Assembly: GCF_017329615.1 (NCBI RefSeq)
Contig: NZ_JAFMTW010000007.1
Location: 62,001 to 126,000, forward strand
From: Alicyclobacillus suci
GTDB lineage: Bacteria; Bacillota; Bacilli; Alicyclobacillales; Alicyclobacillaceae
Direction: 5' to 3'
Length of the DNA stretch: 64,000 nucleotides
Of this stretch, positions 1 through 8,998 are shown piece by piece. Both the position numbers and the translations under genes were made by a program. The stretch's first letter is position 1; every line of letters starts with the position of its first letter. The notes beneath the pieces are model-generated. The model saw nothing but the letters and a program-made list of their open reading frames with translations, had not been told where the DNA came from and ran no database searches.

Positions 1-1
1 G

Positions 2-1393
2 GCCCGGGATTTCGGGCTCGATTTTTATCCGATGCGTTATGAGGTTTGTCCGTCGGATGTCATTTACACGTTTGGCGCCTACGGGATGCCGACGCGCTTT
101 TCGCATTGGAGTTTTGGGAAATCATTCCATAAAATGAAACTTGAGTACGACCTCGGCATGAGCCGAATTTATGAGCTGGTCATCAATTCTGACCCTTGTT
201 ACGCATTTTTGCTGGATGGCAACACGTTGTTGCAAAATAAGACGGTCTGCGCGCATGTGCTTGCACACTGCGATTTCTTTAAAAATAACGCCACCTTCCG
301 TTACACCTCGCGCGATATGGTCGAGCGCATGGCGGCGAGTGCGGACCGTATTCGCCACTATGAACTCAAGTACGGTCGGCAGGCGGTAGAAGAGCTGATT
401 GACGCAGGTCTCGCGCTGTCGGAGCACGTGGATGCCTCGACAGATGGTCGCAATGCTCGAGCGAAAGTGAAACAGCAGCAGTACCGCAGTCGCCACGGCG
501 AATACGACCCAGTCTTTCATTCCGTCGACCATACTCGCTCGCCGTACGACGACCTGTGGTCGATTGGTGAAACTGCCGAAGCGAAGCAGCAGAAAAAGCC
601 GATGGTCAAGGCGCGGGCTGCCCAAAAGGATATTATGCTCTTTGTCATTGAGCACAGTCCCGTGCTTGAGGAATGGGAGCGCGACGTGCTCTCGATTCTG
701 CGTGAAGAAATGTTGTACTTTTGGCCGCAGATGGAGACGAAGATCATGAATGAGGGGTGGGCGACTTACTGGCATTTGCGCATTATGCGCGAGATGAACC
801 TCACGGATGAGGAGGCTGTGGAGTTTGCCAAGATGCACTCCGGCGTCGTGTTGCCGTCGCGGACTTCCATCAATCCGTACCACCTAGGTCTGGCGATTTG
901 GGAGGATATTGAGAAGCGGTGGAATAATCCGACAGAGGAAGAACGCGAACGTCATCATCGAGAACCGGGGCAAGGCCGCGCCAAAATGTTTGAGGTACGC
1001 GAGATGGAGAACGACGTTGCGTTTTTGCGCAATTACTTGACTAAGCAATTGATTGAAGATCTTGACTTGTACCTCTATCAAAAAGTCGGGAATGACTGGC
1101 GGGTCGTCGAAACTGATTGGGAGAAGGTGCGCGATTCGCTCGTTGCGTCGCGCGTCAATGGCGGGATTCCTGTCCTGTATGTCGAGGACGGCGACTACAA
1201 TCGAAATGGTGAGTTATTTATCAAACATGAGTACGAAGGTGTTGAACTCGACCTGAAACACCTGGAGAAAACCATGCCCTATCTGTATCGAGTGTGGGGG
1301 CGTAATTGTCACGTGCAGACAGTTGTCGAAGGCCGGGAGACGATTTTTTCACACGATGGGAAACGGACACAGCGCCGTTTCGTCAAGGATTAA
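2..1393 (+). CDS. spoVR: SpoVR family stage V sporulation protein, 5' end cut by window
   Basis: The reading frame is open from base 2, before the first in-frame ATG at 32, and the residues ahead of that ATG (RDFGLDFYP) fit the family, so the real start lies outside the window. Family hallmarks are [18 protein letters not shown] near the start, a central block containing [13 protein letters not shown], and a conserved NPYHLG segment. SpoVR is needed for spore cortex formation in Bacillus; its biochemical role is unknown. About 463 residues are visible, close to the usual length of about 470, so little is missing. A strong intrinsic terminator follows. The family assignment is very secure. Confidence 0.95.
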   Translation, partial: ARDFGLDFYPMRYEVCPSDVIYTFGAYGMPTRFSHWSFGKSFHKMKLEYDLGMSRIYELVINSDPCYAFLLDGNTLLQNKTVCAHVLAHCDFFKNNATFRYTSRDMVERMAASADRIRHYELKYGRQAVEELIDAGLALSEHVDASTDGRNARAKVKQQQYRSRHGEYDPVFHSVDHTRSPYDDLWSIGETAEAKQQKKPMVKARAAQKDIMLFVIEHSPVLEEWERDVLSILREEMLYFWPQMETKIMNEGWATYWHLRIMREMNLTDEEAVEFAKMHSGVVLPSRTSINPYHLGLAIWEDIEKRWNNPTEEERERHHREPGQGRAKMFEVREMENDVAFLRNYLTKQLIEDLDLYLYQKVGNDWRVVETDWEKVRDSLVASRVNGGIPVLYVEDGDYNRNGELFIKHEYEGVELDLKHLEKTMPYLYRVWGRNCHVQTVVEGRETIFSHDGKRTQRRFVKD

Positions 1394-1425
1394 ATGATTC
1401 ACGATTCGATAGTCGAAAGATGAAA

Positions 1426-1454
1426 GGCATCCGTTGAGATACGGATGCCTTTTT
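1426..1454 (+). terminator. Intrinsic terminator after spoVR
   Basis: A perfect 9-bp stem (GGCATCCGT / ACGGATGCC) with a 6-base loop is followed directly by five T residues, 32 bases after the spoVR stop codon. Confidence 0.9.
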
Positions 1455-1554
1455 CACTTGCGAAATCAAGAAGCATAGAGGAAGGTCGACCGGAATAAAC
1501 TAGACAACGCGTAAGGCGATTCTCATCGGAATCCGATTGGCAAATGAGCCTACC

Positions 1555-2367
1555 CTATTCGCGATGGACCTGGATAGGACAGTTTGGTATGGTATAGATT
1601 TCAGGATCATAGTAAGCTAGTTTCGTTAAAAAATAACAGGACTCGGGGAAATGGTGCTCGAGAAAGCGAAGCGTTGTTCGATTTAACGTTTCGTCTTGTT
1701 GATAGCGGTGTACGACTTCTTCAACGAACCTGTAAAACCGAACAACATTTTTCGCGACTCTTCGAATGAATCGTTTTTCAAACGGAAATCCGGGCGGTGT
1801 AAACTTCAAATACCGTTTCAGGACGATATTCGTTGCAAGGTCAACGAGGAACACGTCTACGTAGCCTCTCACCTCTTTCAATAAAGCTATTTCGATTGGG
1901 TCCAACACGTCTGCCAACAAGGTACCATGACCAGATTGGTCAAATAACCAGAGATCGAGTAAGTGAGGAAGACTTAATATAGGCGCGGATTGACCTTTGG
2001 TATAGTACGACAAGAGGCGAAGATATTCCTGATTCTCATCAGTTGTTCCAGCGAGATATGTGGGACTGAGGTTGAGGTTTACGTCATTGCTGATTCGCAA
2101 TTTTTGCAGATGGCCCTCGAAGCGATAATAATTGTAGGCAACTGGGTGCACTTTCTTAGCAAATTCAATCATTTCACCCGAAGACTCGGTCAAGGTGGGA
2201 TGTAATGTGCTGAGTTCATCGGAAAGCGACTGAAAGCTGGCGATAAATTGTGATGCCGTATTCACCCATTTCGTCTCCGACGGTGACAGGTTGTCATGCA
2301 CGAAATGCGCATGATCTAACAATATGTCCACCCAAAACCGATGTTCTTGCCACACGGAAATAGACAT
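1555..2367 (-). CDS. DUF2935 family protein
   Basis: A 270-residue protein whose N-terminus carries the DUF2935 signature EHRFWVDILLDHAHFVHDNLSP. A second His/Glu-rich helical part near residues 165-260 resembles a repeat of the same fold. Such proteins are common in spore-forming Bacilli and are predicted to form ferritin-like helical bundles; no reaction is established. No signal peptide or membrane segment is visible. It lies downstream of the gerA operon on the same strand, with 64 bases between the stop of gerB and its start, so co-transcription is possible. The DNA here is more AT-rich than around 10 kb, like the ger genes. The family call is good; the function is unknown. Confidence 0.8.
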   Translation of the reverse strand: MSISVWQEHRFWVDILLDHAHFVHDNLSPSETKWVNTASQFIASFQSLSDELSTLHPTLTESSGEMIEFAKKVHPVAYNYYRFEGHLQKLRISNDVNLNLSPTYLAGTTDENQEYLRLLSYYTKGQSAPILSLPHLLDLWLFDQSGHGTLLADVLDPIEIALLKEVRGYVDVFLVDLATNIVLKRYLKFTPPGFPFEKRFIRRVAKNVVRFYRFVEEVVHRYQQDETLNRTTLRFLEHHFPESCYFLTKLAYYDPEIYTIPNCPIQVHRE

Positions 2368-2431
2368 GCACCCACCACCTTAGAATTCTTACAAGATGGT
2401 ATATGCTGTCTTGGTTATATATATGACGATG

Positions 2432-3550
2432 TTAAGACATTTTAACACTTGTTTTAAATTTTCGTTGGCAATATCCAACGATGTAAATGAGCAGGGGGAT
2501 AATCACGATATTGATAAAGATCCCAATCAGCGTCCATTTCGTTTTAGGTGCCTCAATGGTTGCGGTGCTCAGCGTCTTTGGTATGACTGCCAAGATAAAC
2601 AAGATTACTGCTACTGGCCAAATTGTTTTGCGCCAGTCTTTTACATGAAACCATTGACCTAGGCTGTAACATGTGACGAATAGAAATACGGATACTTCGA
2701 TAAAGTAGCCAAATATCCATATGACTACGACAACAGATTCAACATTTTGCAAAAAGTCGGCGATGGATATAAACCCAGCCATCTCGAATGCGGGATACAA
2801 CAATCGACCTGCTAGATTAGGGCCGAAAATTGAAGTGACGAGGAATACGGAACCTGTGACAAGGACAAACGAGACGGTTTGTCCCCACATGGCATATGAC
2901 ATACAACGATTTGGCTGTGACACGAATGGCACTAGCACCAGCATGATCACGGACTCACCGACAAACGACATGGTGGCAAGGCTGCCGAGCAGAATCTGTC
3001 TCCATCCACTATCCCAATAAATGGGTCGTACCAGGTGGATGTCAAGTGAACTGAAATTGAGTACCTTCACAAGTAACACGGCAAAAATGACGATTGGACC
3101 AATGATTTCAGCAGACCTTCCAATACCTTCAATTCCGCCTGCATAGGTTAAGTACACACACATAAGTAAAAAGCCTACAATAACTGCCCAGAGAGGGGTT
3201 AGCTCAAACAATGCCATATGTATGAAGTCGCCAAATTGTCGAAGGATTACGCCGAGTCCAAGAAGTGCCATCACCAGATACGGAATGACGAGCAGCTTGC
3301 CAATCCATTTGCCGAGAATGGTTTGAGCATACTCGACGATGGTTTGCTTAGGGTACAACAATGACGTTCGCACAATGAGAAACGTGATAAGTAGTCCGGC
3401 CAAGCCCCCTATAGCCATAGAAATCCAAGCATCCTGCTTTGCAGCTTGAAATAAAGGGGTTAAGAGTACTGATTCCATGGGTGATGTTTCCGCACACACG
3501 ATGATCCAAAAGATTTGCCGACCTGAAATCCGCATTCGACCTGCTGTCAT
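2432..3550 (-). CDS. gerAB: Spore germination permease, GerAB/GerKB type
   Basis: A 372-residue integral membrane protein with about ten hydrophobic segments. It matches the GerAB family (APC superfamily, spore germination), with the N-terminal start ISGRQIFWIIV and conserved helix patterns. It is the B subunit of a germinant receptor in the spore inner membrane, where this family is thought to bind the germinant. Its start overlaps the stop of the upstream C-subunit gene by 4 bases, which implies translational coupling. It is the third gene of an A-C-B operon. The germinant cannot be read from the sequence, so the symbol denotes the family rather than orthology to a named receptor. Confidence 0.9.
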   Translation of the reverse strand: MTAGRMRISGRQIFWIIVCAETSPMESVLLTPLFQAAKQDAWISMAIGGLAGLLITFLIVRTSLLYPKQTIVEYAQTILGKWIGKLLVIPYLVMALLGLGVILRQFGDFIHMALFELTPLWAVIVGFLLMCVYLTYAGGIEGIGRSAEIIGPIVIFAVLLVKVLNFSSLDIHLVRPIYWDSGWRQILLGSLATMSFVGESVIMLVLVPFVSQPNRCMSYAMWGQTVSFVLVTGSVFLVTSIFGPNLAGRLLYPAFEMAGFISIADFLQNVESVVVVIWIFGYFIEVSVFLFVTCYSLGQWFHVKDWRKTIWPVAVILFILAVIPKTLSTATIEAPKTKWTLIGIFINIVIIPLLIYIVGYCQRKFKTSVKMS

Positions 3551-4710
3551 GAGTTCGATTGGTCTCCTTCGTTCAACTGTAGCGGTAGTGTGGTTAACCC
3601 TGCTCGTTTAATGGTTGTGTATACATTGACAGTAATTTGCGCGTTTTGAAATCCATTACGGTTCCAGTCGTTCTTCATATCTCTCCATTGGATTGGGTGT
3701 TGACGATGAATAACCTCTCCAAGTTGGAATACATCTATTCCATATTCTTCTTGTGTTCTTTTCACCATATCTGTCATGGATTTTTGTAAATAGCGATTGA
3801 ACGCCTGTTGCACAGTCTGTAGATGATGTGTCTCGTACATATTGACGGACGAATCATTTTCTTGTAAGTCCGCTACCGCTGACAATGCGATATTTATATG
3901 CGCTTTGTTATCGACGATTTTCGTCGTAATATCGCGCCTGAATTTACTGGTTTGAAGCGATACTAGGCCGTTGAATTGAGGAACCCGAAAAGTATAGACA
4001 TATTGCTTGAGACCGCCTGTAATCCACAGTCGATTGATGGCCTCATCCATCGTCAGATACCCCACAAGTTTCAAATCAGAATTAAATACGGCGCGACCTG
4101 TGACTTGATTCCCGTTCATACTGACCAGTGTCGGCGAAGCTCCATCACTTAACACATCAATCAAAAAGTCGCGAAACGTCGTGTCACCTGATTTTCCACC
4201 AATTGCCGTATGCAATTTGATATCCGATAGGACAGGCACACGTTCAAACGGGCGAGACTTCTTCAGTTGGTCTCGGGCTTCGCCACCTTGAATGACAACC
4301 ATATCTGTCCGTAATCGAACCTGGGTATCCCTCGAGAATTCGTCAAGCATGTTTTTTAAACCGTGTCTGGCCAAGTTTTCTCCGATAAAAATGACTCGTC
4401 TTTGGCCGAAAAATCGATAACGGGATATTTGGAATGCGGAATGTTGAGCTGCATCCATCCAATTTTTACCTTTTGATTCTACGTATTCAAAAGCACCTGT
4501 TTCATTTTCTGGTTGTTCATTCGTGCCAAGACCAGAGGGGCGTGCAATTTGCATACTAATAATCACGGAATCGTCGTCGCCCTGATCGAGACCAACCCCC
4601 ATGATGATGGCCCGGTCGTTTAATTCATGCTTATCCCAACAACCCGTAACAAATATCATACAGAACAGTATCATTCCTGAGTGAAACAGAGCCTTTTGGA
4701 ATGTGCGCAT
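3547..4710 (-). CDS. gerAC: Ger(x)C family spore germination lipoprotein
   Basis: A 387-residue protein with a short hydrophobic signal peptide ending in the lipobox FVTGC, followed at once by the family motif WDKHELNDRAIIMGVGLDQ. This is the C subunit of a GerA-type germinant receptor, a lipoprotein on the outer face of the spore inner membrane. It lies between the A and B subunit genes: 8 bases after the A-subunit stop, and overlapping the B-subunit start by 4 bases. Its length is normal for the family. The A-C-B order is common outside the A-B-C operons of B. subtilis. Confidence 0.93.
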   Translation of the reverse strand: MRTFQKALFHSGMILFCMIFVTGCWDKHELNDRAIIMGVGLDQGDDDSVIISMQIARPSGLGTNEQPENETGAFEYVESKGKNWMDAAQHSAFQISRYRFFGQRRVIFIGENLARHGLKNMLDEFSRDTQVRLRTDMVVIQGGEARDQLKKSRPFERVPVLSDIKLHTAIGGKSGDTTFRDFLIDVLSDGASPTLVSMNGNQVTGRAVFNSDLKLVGYLTMDEAINRLWITGGLKQYVYTFRVPQFNGLVSLQTSKFRRDITTKIVDNKAHINIALSAVADLQENDSSVNMYETHHLQTVQQAFNRYLQKSMTDMVKRTQEEYGIDVFQLGEVIHRQHPIQWRDMKNDWNRNGFQNAQITVNVYTTIKRAGLTTLPLQLNEGDQSNS

Positions 4711-4718
4711 CGGCGTCC

Positions 4719-6302
4719 CTACCTCTTCGGAGAAGGTTTCTGTCCAACTGGTATACGGGTTGAATCTTCCTCCATGAGTATGTTAGGTCGTTTGTTCCGC
4801 ATCCAGATTGGAAAACGAAAAATTGTGTCTTTCAGATTTCCAAAGACTGAGAACTGAAGCGAACCCCAATAGGGAATTCCAAAAGACCGTAACGTAACGA
4901 GATGCGTCATCATTGCCATGAGGCCGAGGGCTATACCGTAGAAGCCGAGTGTCCCAGCCAGTAGTAGCATAGGGAAGCGCAACAGTCTAAATGAAGTGCC
5001 GAATTGATATCGAGGTAACGCAAAAGAAGCAATTCCAGTTGTTGAAACAACAATCACCATTGGCGCGGAAATGATGCCAGCTTGAACCGCAGCTTGCCCG
5101 ATGACCAATGCGCCTACGATACTGACCGCCGAACCCACGGCACGTGGCAGCCGAATGCCCGCCTCTCGTAGTGCCTCAAACATGACTTCCATCAATAAGG
5201 CCTCAACTACGGCAGGAAATGGGCTTAACTCGCGCGCCGCAACAAAACTTAATAATAAATTTGTTGGCATTAACTGTGGATGAAAAGTGGTCAATGCAAC
5301 GTAAATGGACGGTAGGAGCAAGGAAATCCATAAGAGACCAAAGCGCAGTATGCGAATAAATGACACGTATATAAATCGGTCATAGTAATCCTCGGCGGCC
5401 TGAAGTGCCCCCCAAAACGTTTGCGGTGCGATCAATACAAAAGGACTACCATCCACCAGAATCGCCACTTTTCCTTCGAGGAGATTTGCGATGACCACGT
5501 CAGGCCGCTCCGTATTTTGAACCATTGGGAAGGGGGAAAATGGCGCATCTTCAATCAATTCTTCAATGTAAGCCGAGTCGACGATAGCATCAATTTGGAT
5601 TCTTTGAACTCGGCTACGAACCTCGTTTAATACGGAAGTATTGACGAGCCGGCTCAGGTAGATAATTAGAACATCTGTACGGGATAATTCTCCAACGACG
5701 ACAGATTCGAATTTTAAGTCGGCACTTTTAATAATTTTGCGAAGCATCGCTGTGTTGGTTCGAATCGACTCTGTAAAACCTTCTTGTGGGCCACGGATTC
5801 CTGGCTCGGTTTTTGGTTCTTGAATGGCACGGGTGGGGACGTTTTTCAGGTGGAGTATTAAACTCTCGCGTTCGCCGTCGATTAATAAGGCCAAGTTGGC
5901 GTCTAGGATTTCGTGAATCAGTTCATCCGTTCGGCTAACTGTCTTTGAACCGACAATTGCAATCAAATTATCCTCAATCAATTGCCCAATTCGCTTTGTT
6001 CTTCCTAACCCTTGGGGGGGACCCTCGTAAAGGATTGGTTTTAACACCATGTCTTCAAAGTTCTGAATGTCAATTAAACCATCGATGTAAACGACAACGA
6101 TGTCCGTGCGTCCTTTCACCTTGATGGAATGGAATACGACATCCGAGCATTTGTCGAACACGTTCCTTAACAGTTGCTCATTGGCGTCGACGTTGCGTTG
6201 GAGAACATCATTTGGGATGTTCGCCGGGACATTGCGTTTACGTTCCAGATGGTTAAGTCGTGCGTTCCAATTGTGATTTGTCTTCTGTGACTTCCGAAAC
6301 AC
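4719..6302 (-). CDS. gerAA: Spore germination receptor A subunit, GerAA/GerKA type
   Basis: A 527-residue protein with a long hydrophilic N-terminal half (about residues 1-300) and a C-terminal membrane part with about five helices. It contains the conserved blocks PSIYVALTTFHPQLMPT, ELSPFP and LPRYQFGTSFRLLRFP of the GerA family. It is the first gene of the receptor operon. The start is a GTG at 6302; a purine-rich GAGGGGG lies about 13 bases upstream, which is rather distant, so the start is slightly uncertain. A forespore sigma-G promoter would be expected upstream, but I did not find a convincing one. Confidence 0.93.
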   Translation of the reverse strand: MFRKSQKTNHNWNARLNHLERKRNVPANIPNDVLQRNVDANEQLLRNVFDKCSDVVFHSIKVKGRTDIVVVYIDGLIDIQNFEDMVLKPILYEGPPQGLGRTKRIGQLIEDNLIAIVGSKTVSRTDELIHEILDANLALLIDGERESLILHLKNVPTRAIQEPKTEPGIRGPQEGFTESIRTNTAMLRKIIKSADLKFESVVVGELSRTDVLIIYLSRLVNTSVLNEVRSRVQRIQIDAIVDSAYIEELIEDAPFSPFPMVQNTERPDVVIANLLEGKVAILVDGSPFVLIAPQTFWGALQAAEDYYDRFIYVSFIRILRFGLLWISLLLPSIYVALTTFHPQLMPTNLLLSFVAARELSPFPAVVEALLMEVMFEALREAGIRLPRAVGSAVSIVGALVIGQAAVQAGIISAPMVIVVSTTGIASFALPRYQFGTSFRLLRFPMLLLAGTLGFYGIALGLMAMMTHLVTLRSFGIPYWGSLQFSVFGNLKDTIFRFPIWMRNKRPNILMEEDSTRIPVGQKPSPKR

Positions 6303-6415
6303 TTTATGACAGACCCCCTCTACCCCTTATTTGACTTCTTTATTGTCACCATTTGGAAAGGAGTTATGTAAGTTGATTGGAGGGGGTTCTTGATGATGAA
6401 ATTCGTGCTAGACCA

Positions 6416-6445
6416 CGCGGCCTCTCGGTTTTACCGGGGGCCGCG
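6416..6445 (-). terminator. Hairpin downstream of the NCS1 permease gene
   Basis: A GC-rich inverted repeat (CGCGGCC / GGCCGCG, with an inner CCGG pairing) begins 14 bases past the permease stop on the minus strand. There is no T-tract, so termination is only probable. Confidence 0.5.
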
Positions 6446-6458
6446 CACGGTTTGCGTC

Positions 6459-7799
6459 TTAGTTCAATTGCGGCGAGCGTTTCAGCGCCAAGTACAGTAT
6501 GAAGGCGACTGCGAAGCCAATATAGAAGGCGAGATCTAAGCCGTGGCAGGCGATTGCAATTGGACCTTCATAGAGTGTGCTGTTCATAAAAGGGACAGAT
6601 ACGCCGATACCGACGATAAAGCTGATGAGCCCCGGCCAATGAATGTGCTTGACGTGGCTTGGCGTCGCTTGACGGCGGTTCTTCACGTAGAAGTCGGCGA
6701 ATAAGACGCCCATCCAGGGTGTGATCCAATAACCAATGAGCAAAAGGAAGTTGTCGAAGTTGGATTCGAATTGTCCGCGTCCGAGCAAGCTTAGGATGAG
6801 GCCGACAAGACTTGCAAAGACGACAATCAACCAGCGGGGAATGTTTACATCGAGTGCGCGTAGCGATAGGGAATTTGAGTACAAGTTAATTGCGTCTGCC
6901 GCCGTGCCGCCGAGGATGATGGCGATTGTCGCCACGGCGCCGAATCCACCCATTGTACTGTGGAGCGCGTCGATTGAATTAGCGCTGTGACCCGCCGCGA
7001 ACACCGCGACGAACATGCCGACAATCTCCAGCCAAACAGATGCGAGGAAAGACCCCGTGGCTGCTGCCAACCCAACGCGCACCTTGCTAATGTCCCGGCG
7101 CAAGTACCGGCTGTAGTCGGAGGCATACGGACCCCAGCTACCGAGGTAGGAGAACGCCGCTGCCACGATGACCATGATGGAGAGGCCAACTTGCTTGTGT
7201 GTGGGGTGATACGCGCTGAGCGTACCCCAATGCACCAGGCTGATGACCGTCACGATAGCAAAGATGATGCCAAGGAGTATCGACATGGTGCGTTCGTAAG
7301 CGTGAATGAAATTGTGGCCTAGCATTGCGACAATGCCTTGCACCAGTACCAGAATGATGGAGGCCAATGTGAAGGACAGTCCTGGGATCAGGGCGTGCAA
7401 GCCGAATGAACCGAGTATGTTATTGACCGTGAACCAGCCGATGGTGCTCACGAAGTTCAGTAAACCGGGCAAGTAACCGCCGACGCGTCCGAACGTGATT
7501 CGCGTAATAATGAGTTGTGGCAGTCCGTAAGCGGGGCCCATGGCTGAGCATAAGCCGACGACCAGTGCTCCGATGAGGTTGCCGATAAGAATCGCGATGA
7601 TTGCCCAAATCCATGACATACCGAGAGAAACCGGAAGAAAACCAAGTGCATAGTCGGCGATAGTCAGGTTGCTGCCGAGCCACAGTGTAAATTGGCTGAA
7701 CGAGTTGCCATGTCGCTCTTGTTGTGGAACTTGTTCCACGCTGAACGGTTCGACCGTCATGATTTTGTCGCCGTATACCGCTTGTGATGGTTGTGCCAT
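6459..7799 (-). CDS. NCS1 family nucleobase/cofactor-precursor permease
   Basis: A membrane protein of about 446 residues with twelve hydrophobic segments. The N-terminal region (NSFSQFTLWLGSNLTIADY) and later loops identify the nucleobase:cation symporter-1 family (cytosine, purine, allantoin, hydantoin, thiamine-type substrates). The start chosen is the ATG at 7799, preceded by AAAGGAGGGG at 7-base spacing, rather than the longer frame. Its promoter region carries a palindrome suited to the adjacent NiaR-type regulator. This context suggests an NAD precursor such as nicotinate or nicotinamide as substrate; that is an inference, and cytosine or allantoin uptake remains possible. Confidence 0.85.
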   Translation of the reverse strand: MAQPSQAVYGDKIMTVEPFSVEQVPQQERHGNSFSQFTLWLGSNLTIADYALGFLPVSLGMSWIWAIIAILIGNLIGALVVGLCSAMGPAYGLPQLIITRITFGRVGGYLPGLLNFVSTIGWFTVNNILGSFGLHALIPGLSFTLASIILVLVQGIVAMLGHNFIHAYERTMSILLGIIFAIVTVISLVHWGTLSAYHPTHKQVGLSIMVIVAAAFSYLGSWGPYASDYSRYLRRDISKVRVGLAAATGSFLASVWLEIVGMFVAVFAAGHSANSIDALHSTMGGFGAVATIAIILGGTAADAINLYSNSLSLRALDVNIPRWLIVVFASLVGLILSLLGRGQFESNFDNFLLLIGYWITPWMGVLFADFYVKNRRQATPSHVKHIHWPGLISFIVGIGVSVPFMNSTLYEGPIAIACHGLDLAFYIGFAVAFILYLALKRSPQLN

Positions 7800-7835
7800 G
7801 CATTGCCCCTCCTTTTGTACGTGCATTTAGTTCAC

Positions 7836-7855
7836 ACATGTGTATATACACCTGT
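7836..7855 (-). promoter_or_regulatory. Candidate NiaR operator overlapping the permease promoter
   Basis: Read on the minus strand, the half-sites ACAGGTGT and ACACATGT flank ATAT: a 20-bp near-palindrome with one mismatch. It lies 37 bases upstream of the permease ATG and overlaps the -10 element (TTTACA, 18 bases, TATATA). A 3H-domain NiaR-like repressor is encoded just upstream. From memory, published NiaR sites contain ACAGGTGT-like halves; this should be checked against the published motif. Confidence 0.6.
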
Positions 7856-7966
7856 TGGGGTAAAGTTGTAAAGTGGTTTTCCAACAAAAGGCACATTAGG
7901 AGGGTGGCTGGTCCTACTGAGGTGGGTGGTGCAATATCCGTCGATGGATGAATGGGGACTGTGACC

Positions 7967-8482
7967 TTAATCGATCACCTCAATCCCCGCTGCACGAAGG
8001 CGTGAAATGGCGTCGGTGAGTTGCTCAGCGTGATCGAACTCGACTTGGTGATAATGCACACCTCCTGTCAATGTAGACAAAAATGGGGCTTTTTCTGCCT
8101 CGATTTTGGCGAGAAAGTGTTCAACGTCACGCCGTGACGACAAATACAGGTTGCCTACAATTTCTCCGTACACACTGTGCTCGACACGGACATTGATGAC
8201 TTTGATTCCGCAATCGACGAATGTGTTGAGTTCCACGGGTGTTTGCTCAGGTGTATGGGACACTGCGATGACCGCAGTCTGTTTACTGGCGGTTGACTCG
8301 ATAAGGTACCCTTTTGGCGTTGCGAGGATTCGGTGGCCTAGTGCGCGTAGGAGCGCGATGTCGTGAACAACGACTTGACGGGTCACGCCAAATTGTTTTG
8401 CCAGAAATTGTCCGGAGAGCGGTTTGTTGGTTTGTTGCAGTGCGCGCAGTAATTCCTCTTGACGATTGGACATGTCGTTCAT
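7967..8482 (-). CDS. niaR: NiaR/YrxA-type transcriptional repressor of NAD metabolism (HTH-3H)
   Basis: A 171-residue protein with an N-terminal helix-turn-helix (about residues 5-60, including SGQFLAKQFGVTRQVVVHDI) and a C-terminal 3H domain (about 80-170). The 3H domain shows the ligand-binding histidines in VEHSVYG and GGVHYHQVEF. In Firmicutes this regulator senses nicotinic acid and represses NAD synthesis or niacin uptake genes. The start is the ATG at 8482, with AGGTGA five bases upstream, 13 codons inside the longest frame. It is encoded on the same strand as, and 167 bases upstream of, the NCS1 permease. No nad genes are present in the window. Confidence 0.88.
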   Translation of the reverse strand: MNDMSNRQEELLRALQQTNKPLSGQFLAKQFGVTRQVVVHDIALLRALGHRILATPKGYLIESTASKQTAVIAVSHTPEQTPVELNTFVDCGIKVINVRVEHSVYGEIVGNLYLSSRRDVEHFLAKIEAEKAPFLSTLTGGVHYHQVEFDHAEQLTDAISRLRAAGIEVID

Positions 8483-8589
8483 GGTATCACCTATTTCGTT
8501 CGAGGTTCGTGCTTTAAGCATGCGCTATTTGCTGTTTGTCGACAAGGGGAACTAGATTTTTGCCGCCTTCTGCGTTGGTTAAGAGCATA

Positions 8590-8620
8590 GCAAAGCGTGG
8601 CGCATACCGCCACGCTTTGC
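8590..8620. terminator. Perfect 13-bp hairpin downstream of the small His-rich gene
   Basis: GCAAAGCGTGGCG and its exact complement flank a 5-base loop (CATAC). The hairpin lies 55 bases downstream of the small minus-strand gene. It has no T-tract on either side, so it may act as a weak terminator or an mRNA 3'-end stabiliser. Confidence 0.5.
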
Positions 8621-8674
8621 TTGCTTTGGGAACCGATAGTCTTGTTGCCGGACCCGTGTCAGTCATGCATACTA

Positions 8675-8881
8675 TTACATCTTCCAGTCTTGAATCACGG
8701 CCTCTTTTGCGTTCATATCGTCGTGTTTGCCTCCATGACCGTAACTTTTATGACCGTAACTTCCGTGGTGATAACGCCTTTCTTCCATCATGTGCTTGCC
8801 CACGATGGCGCCAGTCAAGGAAGCAGCTACACCAGCGGGAATTAAGCACCAGACCCACGCTTTTTCACTCATTTTGGCCAT
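8675..8881 (-). CDS. Small membrane protein with His/Gly/Tyr-rich tail
   Basis: A 68-residue frame starting at the ATG at 8881, with GAGGTG six bases upstream. It has one hydrophobic helix (about residues 6-26: AWVWCLIPAGVAASLTGAIVG), then a hydrophilic tail rich in His, Gly and Tyr (HHGSYGHKSYGHGGKHDD). The tail could bind metal ions, but that is only a compositional inference. I recognise no family. The good ribosome binding site and the hairpin downstream support a real gene. It is divergent from the nitroreductase gene. Confidence 0.55.
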   Translation of the reverse strand: MAKMSEKAWVWCLIPAGVAASLTGAIVGKHMMEERRYHHGSYGHKSYGHGGKHDDMNAKEAVIQDWKM

Positions 8882-8932
8882 TGCCTTCACCTCTACGCTA
8901 TACCATGTGTAGTTGACGCGCGGAGCATACTC

Positions 8933-8961
8933 TTCGACAACACGGTCATATGGTGTATCAT
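8933..8961 (+). promoter_or_regulatory. Candidate sigma-A promoter for the nitroreductase gene
   Basis: TTCGAC and TATCAT are separated by 17 bases, 38 bases upstream of the ATG, with a strong GGAGGGAG ribosome binding site in between. Confidence 0.5.
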
Positions 8962-8998
8962 TTGGACATGAACGCGTTTTATCGGAGGGAGTTATATT

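Noticed and set aside
122-883. 253-codon minus-strand frame opposite spoVR
   Set aside because: It is a shadow of the GC-rich spoVR coding frame; the encoded protein is rich in His/Arg and lacks motifs.
5975-6302. Sigma-G promoter for the ger operon
   Set aside because: The best match near the start (CAAATA and CATAAAG) has the wrong spacing and would overlap the start codon.
6391-6540. 48-codon plus-strand frame after a strong GGAGGGGG
   Set aside because: It lies across a hairpin and the 3' end of the permease gene on the other strand, and the peptide shows no recognisable feature.
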